A DNA stretch of 64,000 nt, taken from NCBI GenBank assembly GCA_965224495.1, contig CBDCZI010000020.1, positions 124,001 through 188,000 on the forward strand. Direction: 5' to 3'. A program made the translations under genes and the position numbers. How positions within the stretch are numbered: position 1 is the first letter of the stretch; the number at the start of each line of letters is the position of its first letter. The stretch is from CBDCZI01 sp965224495 (lineage in GTDB: Bacteria; Bacteroidota; Bacteroidia; Cytophagales; JAAEPT01). Under the pieces are notes generated by a model. That model worked only from the letters and a program-made list of their open reading frames with translations. It made no database searches and was not told the DNA's origin. Shown piece by piece: positions 56,301-64,000 of this stretch.

Positions 56301-58365
56301 AGTTTAATCTTATTCCCGTCACCGTTACGTCATCAATTTGGGGTTCCTTTCCTTTCCATTTAAAAAACTCGCTAAACAATTCTTTAGCCTGTAGCTCTCC
56401 TTCAAGTGCTGTATTTGCTAAAAGTAACTCACGTAATCTTTTTGAAAAATATTTTGTGTTTGTCTTTTCGCTAAACTGATCTTGAAAGCCATCACTATAA
56501 GTGTAAATCCACTTGATTTCTTTGTAATCCAATACTGTTTTCTTAAAAGGGCAATGTCCTGTATCTTCGTCACCTATACTTCTTTTACACCCCTTAATCA
56601 ACTCGTGCGTACCGTCTATTTTTTGAATAAGAATAGGGTTTCTTGCCCCACTAAAAGTTACTTCTTTATTTTTCTCATCAATTACAAGCAATGACATATC
56701 CATACCATCATTAATAGCGGATTCATTTTGTCTCAATCGCTCTTGTATCTTGGCGTCTAATTGACATAGAATTTCATCAGTATCTTTTAGGTGGTGTACT
56801 TTTATAATTTCATACAAGATATTATAACCCAACATACCTATAATGGCTCCTGGTACACCATGTCCTGTACAATCAACTACGGAAAAATATTTCAAATTTT
56901 GATGTTCCAAATAAAAGATAAAATCACCACTTACGATGTCTTTTGGTAGATAAAGTTGGGTGTAATCTTTGAAGTTAGCTTTCAATAAATTCTCCTTTGG
57001 TAATATAGCTTCTTGTATCCTTTGTGCGTAATTGATACTGTCAGTTACTTTTGTGTTTTGTTCTGTTAGTTCTACTTGTTTTTGATTCAATTCCTTTACC
57101 GTAGCTCTTAATCGTAAAGTACGCTCCTCTACCAACCGCTCTAAACTCTCTCGTTGCGATTCTATTAAAACTAATTTTTCAGCTTGTAGGTTTTGATTTT
57201 GTTTCCTAATCGTTTTCATTTTATAAGCTAAAGCAAAGGCCAAAAGACAGACTTCTACTGCTGAGCCTACTTCTGCTCCATGGTCTGTGTATATATTACT
57301 GGGTAGATAGCCTAAGTTACGAAGAGTCACCAATAAACCACCCGCAATGTATAATGCCCAAGCTAAGACATAAAATTTAGCATACGGGTTTTTCTTGTAC
57401 ATAGTAATTAATCCTATTGCTAACAGTGAAAAAGAGAACACCGCAATAAGAAAAGAAGAGTATTTGAAATCTTCAAAAACTTTTACATAAATAGCAGAAG
57501 GAATACTAATTGCTATAAAGAAGGATAAATAGTAATAACTCCATTTAGAGTACTTTTTCAACTCTAAAAAAGTAATAGCAAATAGACTTATAGGTATTAT
57601 CATCAAACACATGAAAATACCTGTCAAGAAATAGGTTACTTCCCATGACTCGGTTAATACATACTTATCGGTAAACCCGTTACTTGAAGTAAATACAATA
57701 ATTGTACAAAGAATACTGAGCGCATAATAAAGATAAACATTTTCACGTAATGAAAAATAAATCATCAAATTATACAACAACATAATCGTTAACACACCAA
57801 AATAAAGCCCATATAAAAAATAAGTGTCAGCTCGTTCGACAGCATAACCTTGTACTGATTTAATGCTTAGTGGTATGATCATTGGCGCTCGTGTCGCTAT
57901 TCGCAATAAAATTTCCTTCTCTTCATTTTTGTCAAAGAAGATTTCCCAAGCAAAGTCTTTAGGTTTTAAATCGTCACGTGTTTCATATTTTCTCTTTCGT
58001 CCTGTGAGCGTATGAGTGTACCAATCACTGACACCGTCTTTTTCATGAAAATCAAGGTAATAGATATGAGCACAAGTAAAATGTAGGATTTTCTCAACCT
58101 CATGTTTGCTTTTCAGCTTAACATAAACCCAAACAGCTTGATGGTGCGAACCAAAATTTAAAGCATCCTTTCCCTCTGATTGAATAAAATCTCCCGCTTC
58201 TAAATGTTGTAATACTTCGCTCCTTGTAAGTTGTTTCTCAGGCTCTTCAAAATAAACTAATGAGGGAGTAAGGTCTAGCTCATCATTGTTAGCAAAAATA
58301 GGGACTTGCGAATAACAAACATTCACAAGAAACAAAAACAAAAAAAATACAACGCTGTTCTTCAT
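56299..58365 (-). CDS. 7TM-DISM receptor with SpoIIE-type PP2C phosphatase
   Basis: This 688-residue protein starts at ATG 58365, giving a signal peptide (MKNSVVFFLFLFLVNVCYSQ). Upstream in-frame codons lie in the promoter region. An extracellular 7TMR-DISMED2 sandwich (about 40-160, with HHQAVWVYVKLKS) precedes seven TM helices (about 180-395). A coiled coil and SINYAQRIQEAILP linker follow, and then the SpoIIE phosphatase (about 480-688) with LPKDIVSGDFIF, VDCTGHGVPGAIIG and YSDGFQDQFSEK. It should sense a sugar or other extracellular ligand and dephosphorylate an anti-anti-sigma-like protein. Its phosphatase half is closely related to that of the 11913 protein. Confidence 0.9.
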   Translation of the reverse strand: MKNSVVFFLFLFLVNVCYSQVPIFANNDELDLTPSLVYFEEPEKQLTRSEVLQHLEAGDFIQSEGKDALNFGSHHQAVWVYVKLKSKHEVEKILHFTCAHIYYLDFHEKDGVSDWYTHTLTGRKRKYETRDDLKPKDFAWEIFFDKNEEKEILLRIATRAPMIIPLSIKSVQGYAVERADTYFLYGLYFGVLTIMLLYNLMIYFSLRENVYLYYALSILCTIIVFTSSNGFTDKYVLTESWEVTYFLTGIFMCLMIIPISLFAITFLELKKYSKWSYYYLSFFIAISIPSAIYVKVFEDFKYSSFLIAVFSFSLLAIGLITMYKKNPYAKFYVLAWALYIAGGLLVTLRNLGYLPSNIYTDHGAEVGSAVEVCLLAFALAYKMKTIRKQNQNLQAEKLVLIESQRESLERLVEERTLRLRATVKELNQKQVELTEQNTKVTDSINYAQRIQEAILPKENLLKANFKDYTQLYLPKDIVSGDFIFYLEHQNLKYFSVVDCTGHGVPGAIIGMLGYNILYEIIKVHHLKDTDEILCQLDAKIQERLRQNESAINDGMDMSLLVIDEKNKEVTFSGARNPILIQKIDGTHELIKGCKRSIGDEDTGHCPFKKTVLDYKEIKWIYTYSDGFQDQFSEKTNTKYFSKRLRELLLANTALEGELQAKELFSEFFKWKGKEPQIDDVTVTGIRLN

Positions 58366-58444
58366 TATAATCAGACCACTTAAGTAGTTTACTTTAATCT
58401 GTGATAAAAGTAGTGTATTTATAGGTAAAAACACCTATACCAAA

Positions 58445-58487
58445 ACAAAAAAATCCCCAATCTAAACAAATAGATTGGGGATTTTAA
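58445..58487 (-). terminator. Rho-independent terminator of gltBD
   Basis: AAATCCCCAATCTA (58451-58464) pairs perfectly with 58471-58484 around a 6-nt loop. On the minus strand a U-rich tract follows, about 25 nt after the gltD stop. Confidence 0.88.
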
Positions 58488-58508
58488 TTTTATAAAAGAG
58501 ACTTGTCT

Positions 58509-60002
58509 CTAGTCAATATGAAGTAACCCTTCGTCTTTTCTTGAAAGTTTAGATTCTCCCATTAAGAACTCATCTACGTTATAAGCACATTCTCTACCTT
58601 CCGAAATTGCCCAAACAACCAATGATTGTCCTCTTCTCATATCTCCAGCAGCAAATACTTTCGCTACATTTGTAGCATATTTACCGTTATCTTTTACATT
58701 TCCTCTTTGGTCGTAATCAACCCCCAAATCGTTCAATAAACCGTTTTGTTGTGGGTGTAAGAAACCGATAGCTAAAAGTGCCAATTCACAAGCCACTTCT
58801 CTTTCTGTTCCTTCAAGAACTTCCCATTTCGGTTTTTTACCTGGTTCTGGTTCACTCCAACCCATATCTTGAAGAATTACTCCTTTCAAGTTACCGTCTT
58901 TGTCCCCAACAAACTCTTTTGTAAATAACGCCCAGTCACGTTGCGCTCCTTCTTCGTGTGAAGTAGAAGTACGTAATTGGTAAGGCCACATTGGCCAAGG
59001 TGTCGATTCAGCACGTTCCATAGGCGGACGCTCTAACAATTCGATTTGTGTAATCGAAGCCGCTCCATGACGGTTAGATGTTCCCACACAATCAGAACCA
59101 GTATCTCCACCACCAATGACCATGACGTTTTTACCCGTAGCCATAACTTCTTCTACGAGGTCTCCTCTGTGGTTTTGTAATTCAGTTTTCCCTGCGTTAC
59201 GTGTGTTTTGTTGAGATAAAAACTCCATTGCTGGGTAAATTCCTTTCAACTCTCTTCCTGGTATTGGAATATCACGAGGGATAGTCGAACCTCCAGTTAA
59301 AACAACGGCATCAAAACCGTCTGTTAACTCTTTTGCTGTAATATCAACGCCAACATTTGTGCTTGTCTTGAAAGTAACTCCTTCTTGACGCATAAAATCA
59401 ACACGACGTTCGATAACACCTTTATCAAATTTGAAGTCAGGAATACCAAAACGCATCAACCCACCAACTTCGGCAGCTCTTTCGAATACCGTTACGGTGT
59501 GTCCAGCTTTGTTTAATTGGTCAGCCGTAGCTAATCCAGCAGGTCCCGAGCCAACAATAGCAACAGTTTTACCTGTTCTTGTTTTAGGAACTTCTACTTT
59601 AATCAACCCTAACTCGTAAGCTTTTTCAGCGATTGTTTTTTCAATCAACTCAATAGCTACAGGTGGTTGGTTGATACCCAATACACACGATTTTTCACAA
59701 GGTGCAGGACAAATACGTCCTGTAAATTCTGGAAAGTTGTTTGTCGAACGCAATATCTTAATTGCATCTTCCCAGTTTTCGTTATAACAAGCGTCATTGA
59801 ACTCAGGAATAATATTTCCCAGTGGACAACCGTTATGACAAAAAGGAACACCACAGTCCATACAACGAGAAGATTGTTCGTTAATCATCTCTTTAGAAGG
59901 GATTGCAGGAACAAATTCCTTATAATCCTTCACTCTCTCTGCTACCGCTTTCGCTTTTGGCAGTTCTCTTGTTTGTTCTAGAAATCCTGTTGGCTTACCC
60001 AT
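58509..60002 (-). CDS. gltD: Glutamate synthase small subunit
   Basis: This 497-residue flavoprotein passes electrons from NADPH to the large subunit. Cysteine clusters for [4Fe-4S] centres are at the N-terminus (CMDCGVPFCHNGCPLGN and CPAPCEKSCVLG). The FAD-binding GSGPAGLATADQL is near 150, and the NADPH-binding GGGDTGSDCVG is near 300. The late FAD motif is VFAAGDMRRGQSLVVWAI. The start overlaps the end of gltB by 8 bp, so translation is coupled. Ends at a strong terminator. Length is usual. Confidence 0.96.
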   Translation of the reverse strand: MGKPTGFLEQTRELPKAKAVAERVKDYKEFVPAIPSKEMINEQSSRCMDCGVPFCHNGCPLGNIIPEFNDACYNENWEDAIKILRSTNNFPEFTGRICPAPCEKSCVLGINQPPVAIELIEKTIAEKAYELGLIKVEVPKTRTGKTVAIVGSGPAGLATADQLNKAGHTVTVFERAAEVGGLMRFGIPDFKFDKGVIERRVDFMRQEGVTFKTSTNVGVDITAKELTDGFDAVVLTGGSTIPRDIPIPGRELKGIYPAMEFLSQQNTRNAGKTELQNHRGDLVEEVMATGKNVMVIGGGDTGSDCVGTSNRHGAASITQIELLERPPMERAESTPWPMWPYQLRTSTSHEEGAQRDWALFTKEFVGDKDGNLKGVILQDMGWSEPEPGKKPKWEVLEGTEREVACELALLAIGFLHPQQNGLLNDLGVDYDQRGNVKDNGKYATNVAKVFAAGDMRRGQSLVVWAISEGRECAYNVDEFLMGESKLSRKDEGLLHID

Positions 60003-63000
60003 TAGTTACCTCTTTTTCGTTATTTTTTAAAGCTTCTACTTTTCTCTTCAACAATACACGCTTGTAATCCGTTGGCATTACTTTAACCATATTACCAAGT
60101 GCGTTGTCCCAATTAGCTAAAATCTCTCCTGCTACTTTAGAACCCGTGTATTCTTTGTGACGAGAAATCAAGCCTTTTAATACCTCTATATCTTCTGCAT
60201 CCATTTGATCAAACTCTACCATTTCCATGTTACAGTTGTCTTTGAACGTCTTGTTTTTGTCGTAGATGTAAGCAACACCGCCACTCATACCTGCAGCGAA
60301 GTTTCTCCCTGTCTCGCCAAGTATTACGGCAACACCACCTGTCATGTATTCACAACCGTGATCTCCGATACCTTCGACAACCGCTTTGGCTCCTGAGTTA
60401 CGTACACAGAAACGCTCACCTCCAATACCATTCATATAAGCTTCTCCTGCCGTTGCTCCGTAAAAAGCAACATTACCTACAATGATATTTTCATTTGCTA
60501 CATAAGTAGATTCGGCGTGAGGTTTCAAGATTAATTTTGCTCCTGAAAGTCCTTTACCGAAGTAATCATTCGCTTCACCTTCGACAGTCATTGTCAAACC
60601 TGCAGTAGAAAATGCTCCAAATGATTGACCAGCCGAACCTTTGAAGTTCAAATTGATTGTGTCTTCTGGAAGACCTACACCTTTATATACCTTAGAAATC
60701 TCATTTGAGATAATCGCTCCAGTCGAACGGTCTAAGTTTTCAATCTCAAAGCTACCTGAAACTTTCGTTTTCCCGTCTTTTAAAGACTGTTTTGCTAACT
60801 CTAAGAATTTCCAATCAATTTGTGCATCAATTGCGTGATCTTGCTCTTGTGTTTTGATGATTGCTTGTCCTTCGACTGCTTTTTCGTGATGAAGTATCAA
60901 TGATAAATCTAACGCTTGTTGTTTCCAATGCGTGATATTATCTCTCATTTTCAATTTATCAACACGACCAACCATTTCGTCAATGGTACGAAAACCAAGT
61001 TCTGCCATTATTTCTCTCAATTCTTTTGCTAAGAATTTGAAGAAATTAACCACGTGATCAGCTTTACCAGTAAAACGAGCACGTAATTCTTTGTTTTGTG
61101 TAGCAATTCCGACAGGGCAAGTGTTCAAGTGACACTTACGCATCATAATACAACCTTCAACAACTAAAGCAGCTGTTGCAACTCCCCATTCTTCAGCACC
61201 CAACAAAGTAGCAATGGCTAAATCACGACCTGTTTTCATTTGACCATCTGCTTGCACAGTGATTCTGTCTCTCAATCTGTTTTTTACCAATGTTTGGTGA
61301 GCTTCAGCTAAACCAAGTTCCCAAGGCATACCTGCGTGACGGATAGAAGAAACAGGCGATGCTCCTGTTCCACCATCGTGTCCTGCAATCAAAACAACGT
61401 CAGCGTGTGCTTTACAAACACCCGAAGCAATTGTACCTACCCCTGCTTCAGAAACCAATTTCACATTGATTCTTGCTGCACGGTTGGCATTTTTTAAATC
61501 TGAAATCAATTGAGCTAAATCTTCAATTGAATAAATATCGTGATGAGGTGGTGGCGAAATCAACCCAACTCCAGGAGTTGAATTACGTGTTGCACCAATC
61601 CAATCATCTACCTTGTGACCAGGAAGTTGTCCACCTTCACCAGGTTTCGCCCCTTGAGCCATTTTAATTTGTATCTCAGCGGCATTTGTTAAGTAGTAAG
61701 AAGTTACTCCAAAACGACCAGAAGCTACCTGTTTAATTGCAGAGCGTTCCCAATCTCCATTTGCCTTTTTCTCAAAACGTTTGGGGTCTTCTCCTCCTTC
61801 TCCAGAGTTAGATTTACCTCCCAATCTGTTCATTGCAATAGCCAACGTAGAGTGTGCCTCGTGAGAGATAGACCCAAATGACATTGCTCCAGTAGCAAAC
61901 CTTTTGTAAATATTCTCTGCTGGCTCAACTTCTGCCAAAGAAATAGGTTCTTGACCTGTAAAATCTAATAACCCACGAAGCGTTGCCGCTTTTTGTGTTT
62001 GGTCATTGATTTCGTTTGCGTATTTCTTATAAAGCGTGTAATCGTTATTTTTAGTCGAACGCTGTAGGAATGAAATAGAGTTTGGATTGAACAAGTGAAA
62101 TTCACCTCTTCTTTTCCATTGGTAAACTCCACCAACCTCTAATTTCTTTGTTTTTTCAGTCGCCACCTCAGGGAATGCCATCAAGTGTTTAAGAAGAGCT
62201 TCCTTCTTTAATCCATCAAATGTAATTCCTTTAATTCTTGAAACAGTTCCTGTAAAACATTTATCAATTACTTCGTTATCTACTCCTAAAGCTTCAAATA
62301 TTTGAGCTCCTTGGTAAGACTGTAACGTAGAGATACCCATTTTAGAGAAGATTTTTAACAACCCTGCCCCGATACCTTTGATGTAATTTGCTTCTAGTTT
62401 TTCGTAAGATAAATCTCCGTCAACCAATTTAGCTGTTTGTAAACCTTTGATGGTGTCAAACCCTAAGAAAGGATTGATACCAGCGGCACCGTATCCTATC
62501 AATGTTGCTACGTGATGTGTTTCGTACACGTCTCCTCCTTCAATAACTAAATCAGCTTTTGCTCTTAGTTGTGCTTGGATTAATGCGTGGTGAACAGCAC
62601 CTGTCGCCATTAATGAGGGCATAGCTACTTTTTCAGGAGAAACATTTTTATTTGATAAAATCAAAATATTATGTCCTGCTTTTACTGCTTTTATCGCTTC
62701 AGTTGTTATTCTATCAACCGCATCGTTTAAACTTTCATCTTTAGAAAATAAGGTTTCAATTACTACCGAACTGTACCCTTCTTCTTTGATGAATTTCAAT
62801 TTGTTTAATTGAGCATTTGTTAAAACAGGTTGCTCTAATCTGATTTTTTTAGCTGCTTTTGACGAAGCCTCTAATAAGTTATGGTCTTCTCCAATGTAAG
62901 AAAACAACGACATAACCATTCTTTCCCTGATAGGGTCAATTGGTGGGTTAGTTACCTGAGCAAAAAATTGCTTGAAATAACTTGAAATGTGTTGTGATTG

Positions 63001-63999
63001 TTCAGAAAGTGCTGGTAAAGGAATATCAACTCCCATAGCACTTAAAGGTTCTTTTCCATCATTTGCCAAAGCCGAAATAACAAATTTCAAATCTTCAGAA
63101 GTATATCCAAAGGCTTGTTGTCTGTTTAATAACGTTTCTTCGTCAAATTTATCTTCTTTCACGTCTGCTTCTGGCAACTCGTCGATATACGACTGCTCTT
63201 TCATCCATTCAGCATACGGAAATTCATTACAGATTTTCTCTTTTAACTCATCATCCGAAATGATACGTCCTTGTTCCAAATCAGCAACAAATATTTTACC
63301 TGGTTGTAAACGCCCTCTTTTAAGTACTTTAGAAGGGTCTGTTTTCAAGACACCTGCTTCAGAAGCCATAATTAAAACGTCATCAGTGGTTACCAAATAA
63401 CGAGAAGGTCTCAATCCATTTCTATCTAAAGTAGCTCCAACGATTTTTCCGTCTGTAAAAGATACAGAAGCAGGACCATCCCAAGGCTCCATAATGTTTG
63501 CGTGGTATTGGTAGAATGCTTTTTTATGAGCATCCATTGCTGGGTTTTCTTGCCAAGCTTCAGGCATTACCATCATCATTACGTGAGGTAACGAACGACC
63601 ACTTAACGCCAACATTTCGATGGCATTATCTAAGTTTGCCGAATCTGACTGCGTGATATCACAAACAGGTAGAATCATTTCTAATTCTTCGTCTGTGAAA
63701 TTAGCCGATTTGAAAATCGCCTCTCTTGACTTAAACCAGTTTACATTTCCACGTACCGTGTTAATTTCCCCATTATGAGCAATGTAACGGAAAGGCTGAG
63801 CCAATTTCCATTTTGGGAATGTATTGGTAGAGAAACGAGAGTGCACAACTGCTAAAGCAGATTCTACATCTGGTTCACTCAAATCAGGGAAATATTGATT
63901 TACTTGTTCAGTAGTCAATTGTCCTTTGTAAGCGATTGTTTTATAAGAGAATGTCGCGAAGTAAAAATCGTCTGTCGCATTCTCTACCGTCTCAGCAAT
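59995..63999 (-). CDS. gltB: Glutamate synthase large subunit (partial, 5' end outside the window)
   Basis: The frame is open from 59995 to the right edge, about 1,334 codons. The amidotransferase start with the N-terminal Cys is outside. Visible are the rest of the glutaminase domain (HSRFSTNTFPKWKLAQPFRY, IAHNGEINTVRGNV), the central domain, and the FMN/3Fe-4S synthase domain (GGKSNSGEGGEDP, HDGGTGASPVSSIRHAG, CHLNTCPVGIATQ with the cluster Cys). The C-terminal GXGXG beta-helix domain completes it. With GltD it makes two glutamates from glutamine and 2-oxoglutarate. A TTG at 63918 is an internal Leu, not the start. Confidence 0.96.
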   Translation of the reverse strand: MAETVENATDDFYFATFSYKTIAYKGQLTTEQVNQYFPDLSEPDVESALAVVHSRFSTNTFPKWKLAQPFRYIAHNGEINTVRGNVNWFKSREAIFKSANFTDEELEMILPVCDITQSDSANLDNAIEMLALSGRSLPHVMMMVMPEAWQENPAMDAHKKAFYQYHANIMEPWDGPASVSFTDGKIVGATLDRNGLRPSRYLVTTDDVLIMASEAGVLKTDPSKVLKRGRLQPGKIFVADLEQGRIISDDELKEKICNEFPYAEWMKEQSYIDELPEADVKEDKFDEETLLNRQQAFGYTSEDLKFVISALANDGKEPLSAMGVDIPLPALSEQSQHISSYFKQFFAQVTNPPIDPIRERMVMSLFSYIGEDHNLLEASSKAAKKIRLEQPVLTNAQLNKLKFIKEEGYSSVVIETLFSKDESLNDAVDRITTEAIKAVKAGHNILILSNKNVSPEKVAMPSLMATGAVHHALIQAQLRAKADLVIEGGDVYETHHVATLIGYGAAGINPFLGFDTIKGLQTAKLVDGDLSYEKLEANYIKGIGAGLLKIFSKMGISTLQSYQGAQIFEALGVDNEVIDKCFTGTVSRIKGITFDGLKKEALLKHLMAFPEVATEKTKKLEVGGVYQWKRRGEFHLFNPNSISFLQRSTKNNDYTLYKKYANEINDQTQKAATLRGLLDFTGQEPISLAEVEPAENIYKRFATGAMSFGSISHEAHSTLAIAMNRLGGKSNSGEGGEDPKRFEKKANGDWERSAIKQVASGRFGVTSYYLTNAAEIQIKMAQGAKPGEGGQLPGHKVDDWIGATRNSTPGVGLISPPPHHDIYSIEDLAQLISDLKNANRAARINVKLVSEAGVGTIASGVCKAHADVVLIAGHDGGTGASPVSSIRHAGMPWELGLAEAHQTLVKNRLRDRITVQADGQMKTGRDLAIATLLGAEEWGVATAALVVEGCIMMRKCHLNTCPVGIATQNKELRARFTGKADHVVNFFKFLAKELREIMAELGFRTIDEMVGRVDKLKMRDNITHWKQQALDLSLILHHEKAVEGQAIIKTQEQDHAIDAQIDWKFLELAKQSLKDGKTKVSGSFEIENLDRSTGAIISNEISKVYKGVGLPEDTINLNFKGSAGQSFGAFSTAGLTMTVEGEANDYFGKGLSGAKLILKPHAESTYVANENIIVGNVAFYGATAGEAYMNGIGGERFCVRNSGAKAVVEGIGDHGCEYMTGGVAVILGETGRNFAAGMSGGVAYIYDKNKTFKDNCNMEMVEFDQMDAEDIEVLKGLISRHKEYTGSKVAGEILANWDNALGNMVKVMPTDYKRVLLKRKVEALKNNEKEVTNG

Positions 64000-64000
64000 T

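Overview
The window is chromosomal DNA of a low-GC member of the Bacteroidota, most likely order Flavobacteriales. The evidence is: a 16S rRNA of Bacteroidota type; promoters of the phylum-specific form TTG-N17-20-TAnnTTTG; Bacteroidota gene forms such as the MurF-alanine racemase fusion, a ~1120-residue SecA without a C-terminal zinc motif, GH3-family adenylating enzymes and the MarR/FadB/FadA/ACAD cluster; and start codons without Shine-Dalgarno sequences. The rRNA leans toward the Crocinitomicaceae side of the order, but that is only an impression.

Layout. 1-4.0 kb: tail of a sterol desaturase-like gene, a single-domain response regulator, and a tight lptB / GH3 / PLP-desulfhydrase operon. 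4.1-9.2 kb: a complete rRNA operon on the minus strand (16S-23S-5S) with promoter, both precursor processing stems and terminator, but no spacer tRNAs. 9.2-17.4 kb: a repeat-rich intergenic stretch, small conserved proteins, and a divergent pair of paralogous HAMP/GAF/PAS signalling proteins, one ending in a SpoIIE phosphatase. 17.5-25.5 kb: DEAD-box helicase, metK followed by a structured RNA candidate, an MtfA-like peptidase, secA and a SPOR-type lipoprotein. 25.5-26.7 kb: an intact IS1595-family insertion with 8-bp target duplication. 26.9-37.7 kb: mostly minus-strand housekeeping and membrane genes (rhomboid, prenyl synthase, MscS-like channel, glutaminyl cyclase, AlkC, PAP2-like protein, a toxin-antitoxin pair, rpoN), then asnS. 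37.8-48.2 kb: murF-alr, a Cys-rich lipoprotein, a repeat element with a 9-bp tandem array, an NqrM-like protein, glmM, an IS3 remnant, truC, a DUF547 lipoprotein and decayed genes. 48.3-56.3 kb: an ALDH7-type aldehyde dehydrogenase and a MarR-led beta-oxidation operon. 56.3-64 kb: a 7TM-DISM/SpoIIE phosphatase and gltD-gltB, with gltB running off the right edge.

The main novelty is in the non-coding DNA. Four intergenic regions (about 9.8, 21.2, 40.4 and 50.0 kb) carry the same ~200-250-nt structured element. Its stems are kept by compensatory changes, and it resembles what I remember of the Flavo-1 RNA motif. The window also holds a 16S gene whose anti-Shine-Dalgarno core reads CCUCU instead of CCUCC, an orphan promoter-terminator pair that would make a ~73-nt RNA at 30.06 kb, and a ~170-nt stem-closed RNA after metK that may be a 6S-type RNA. 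No CRISPR array, prophage or defence island was seen.
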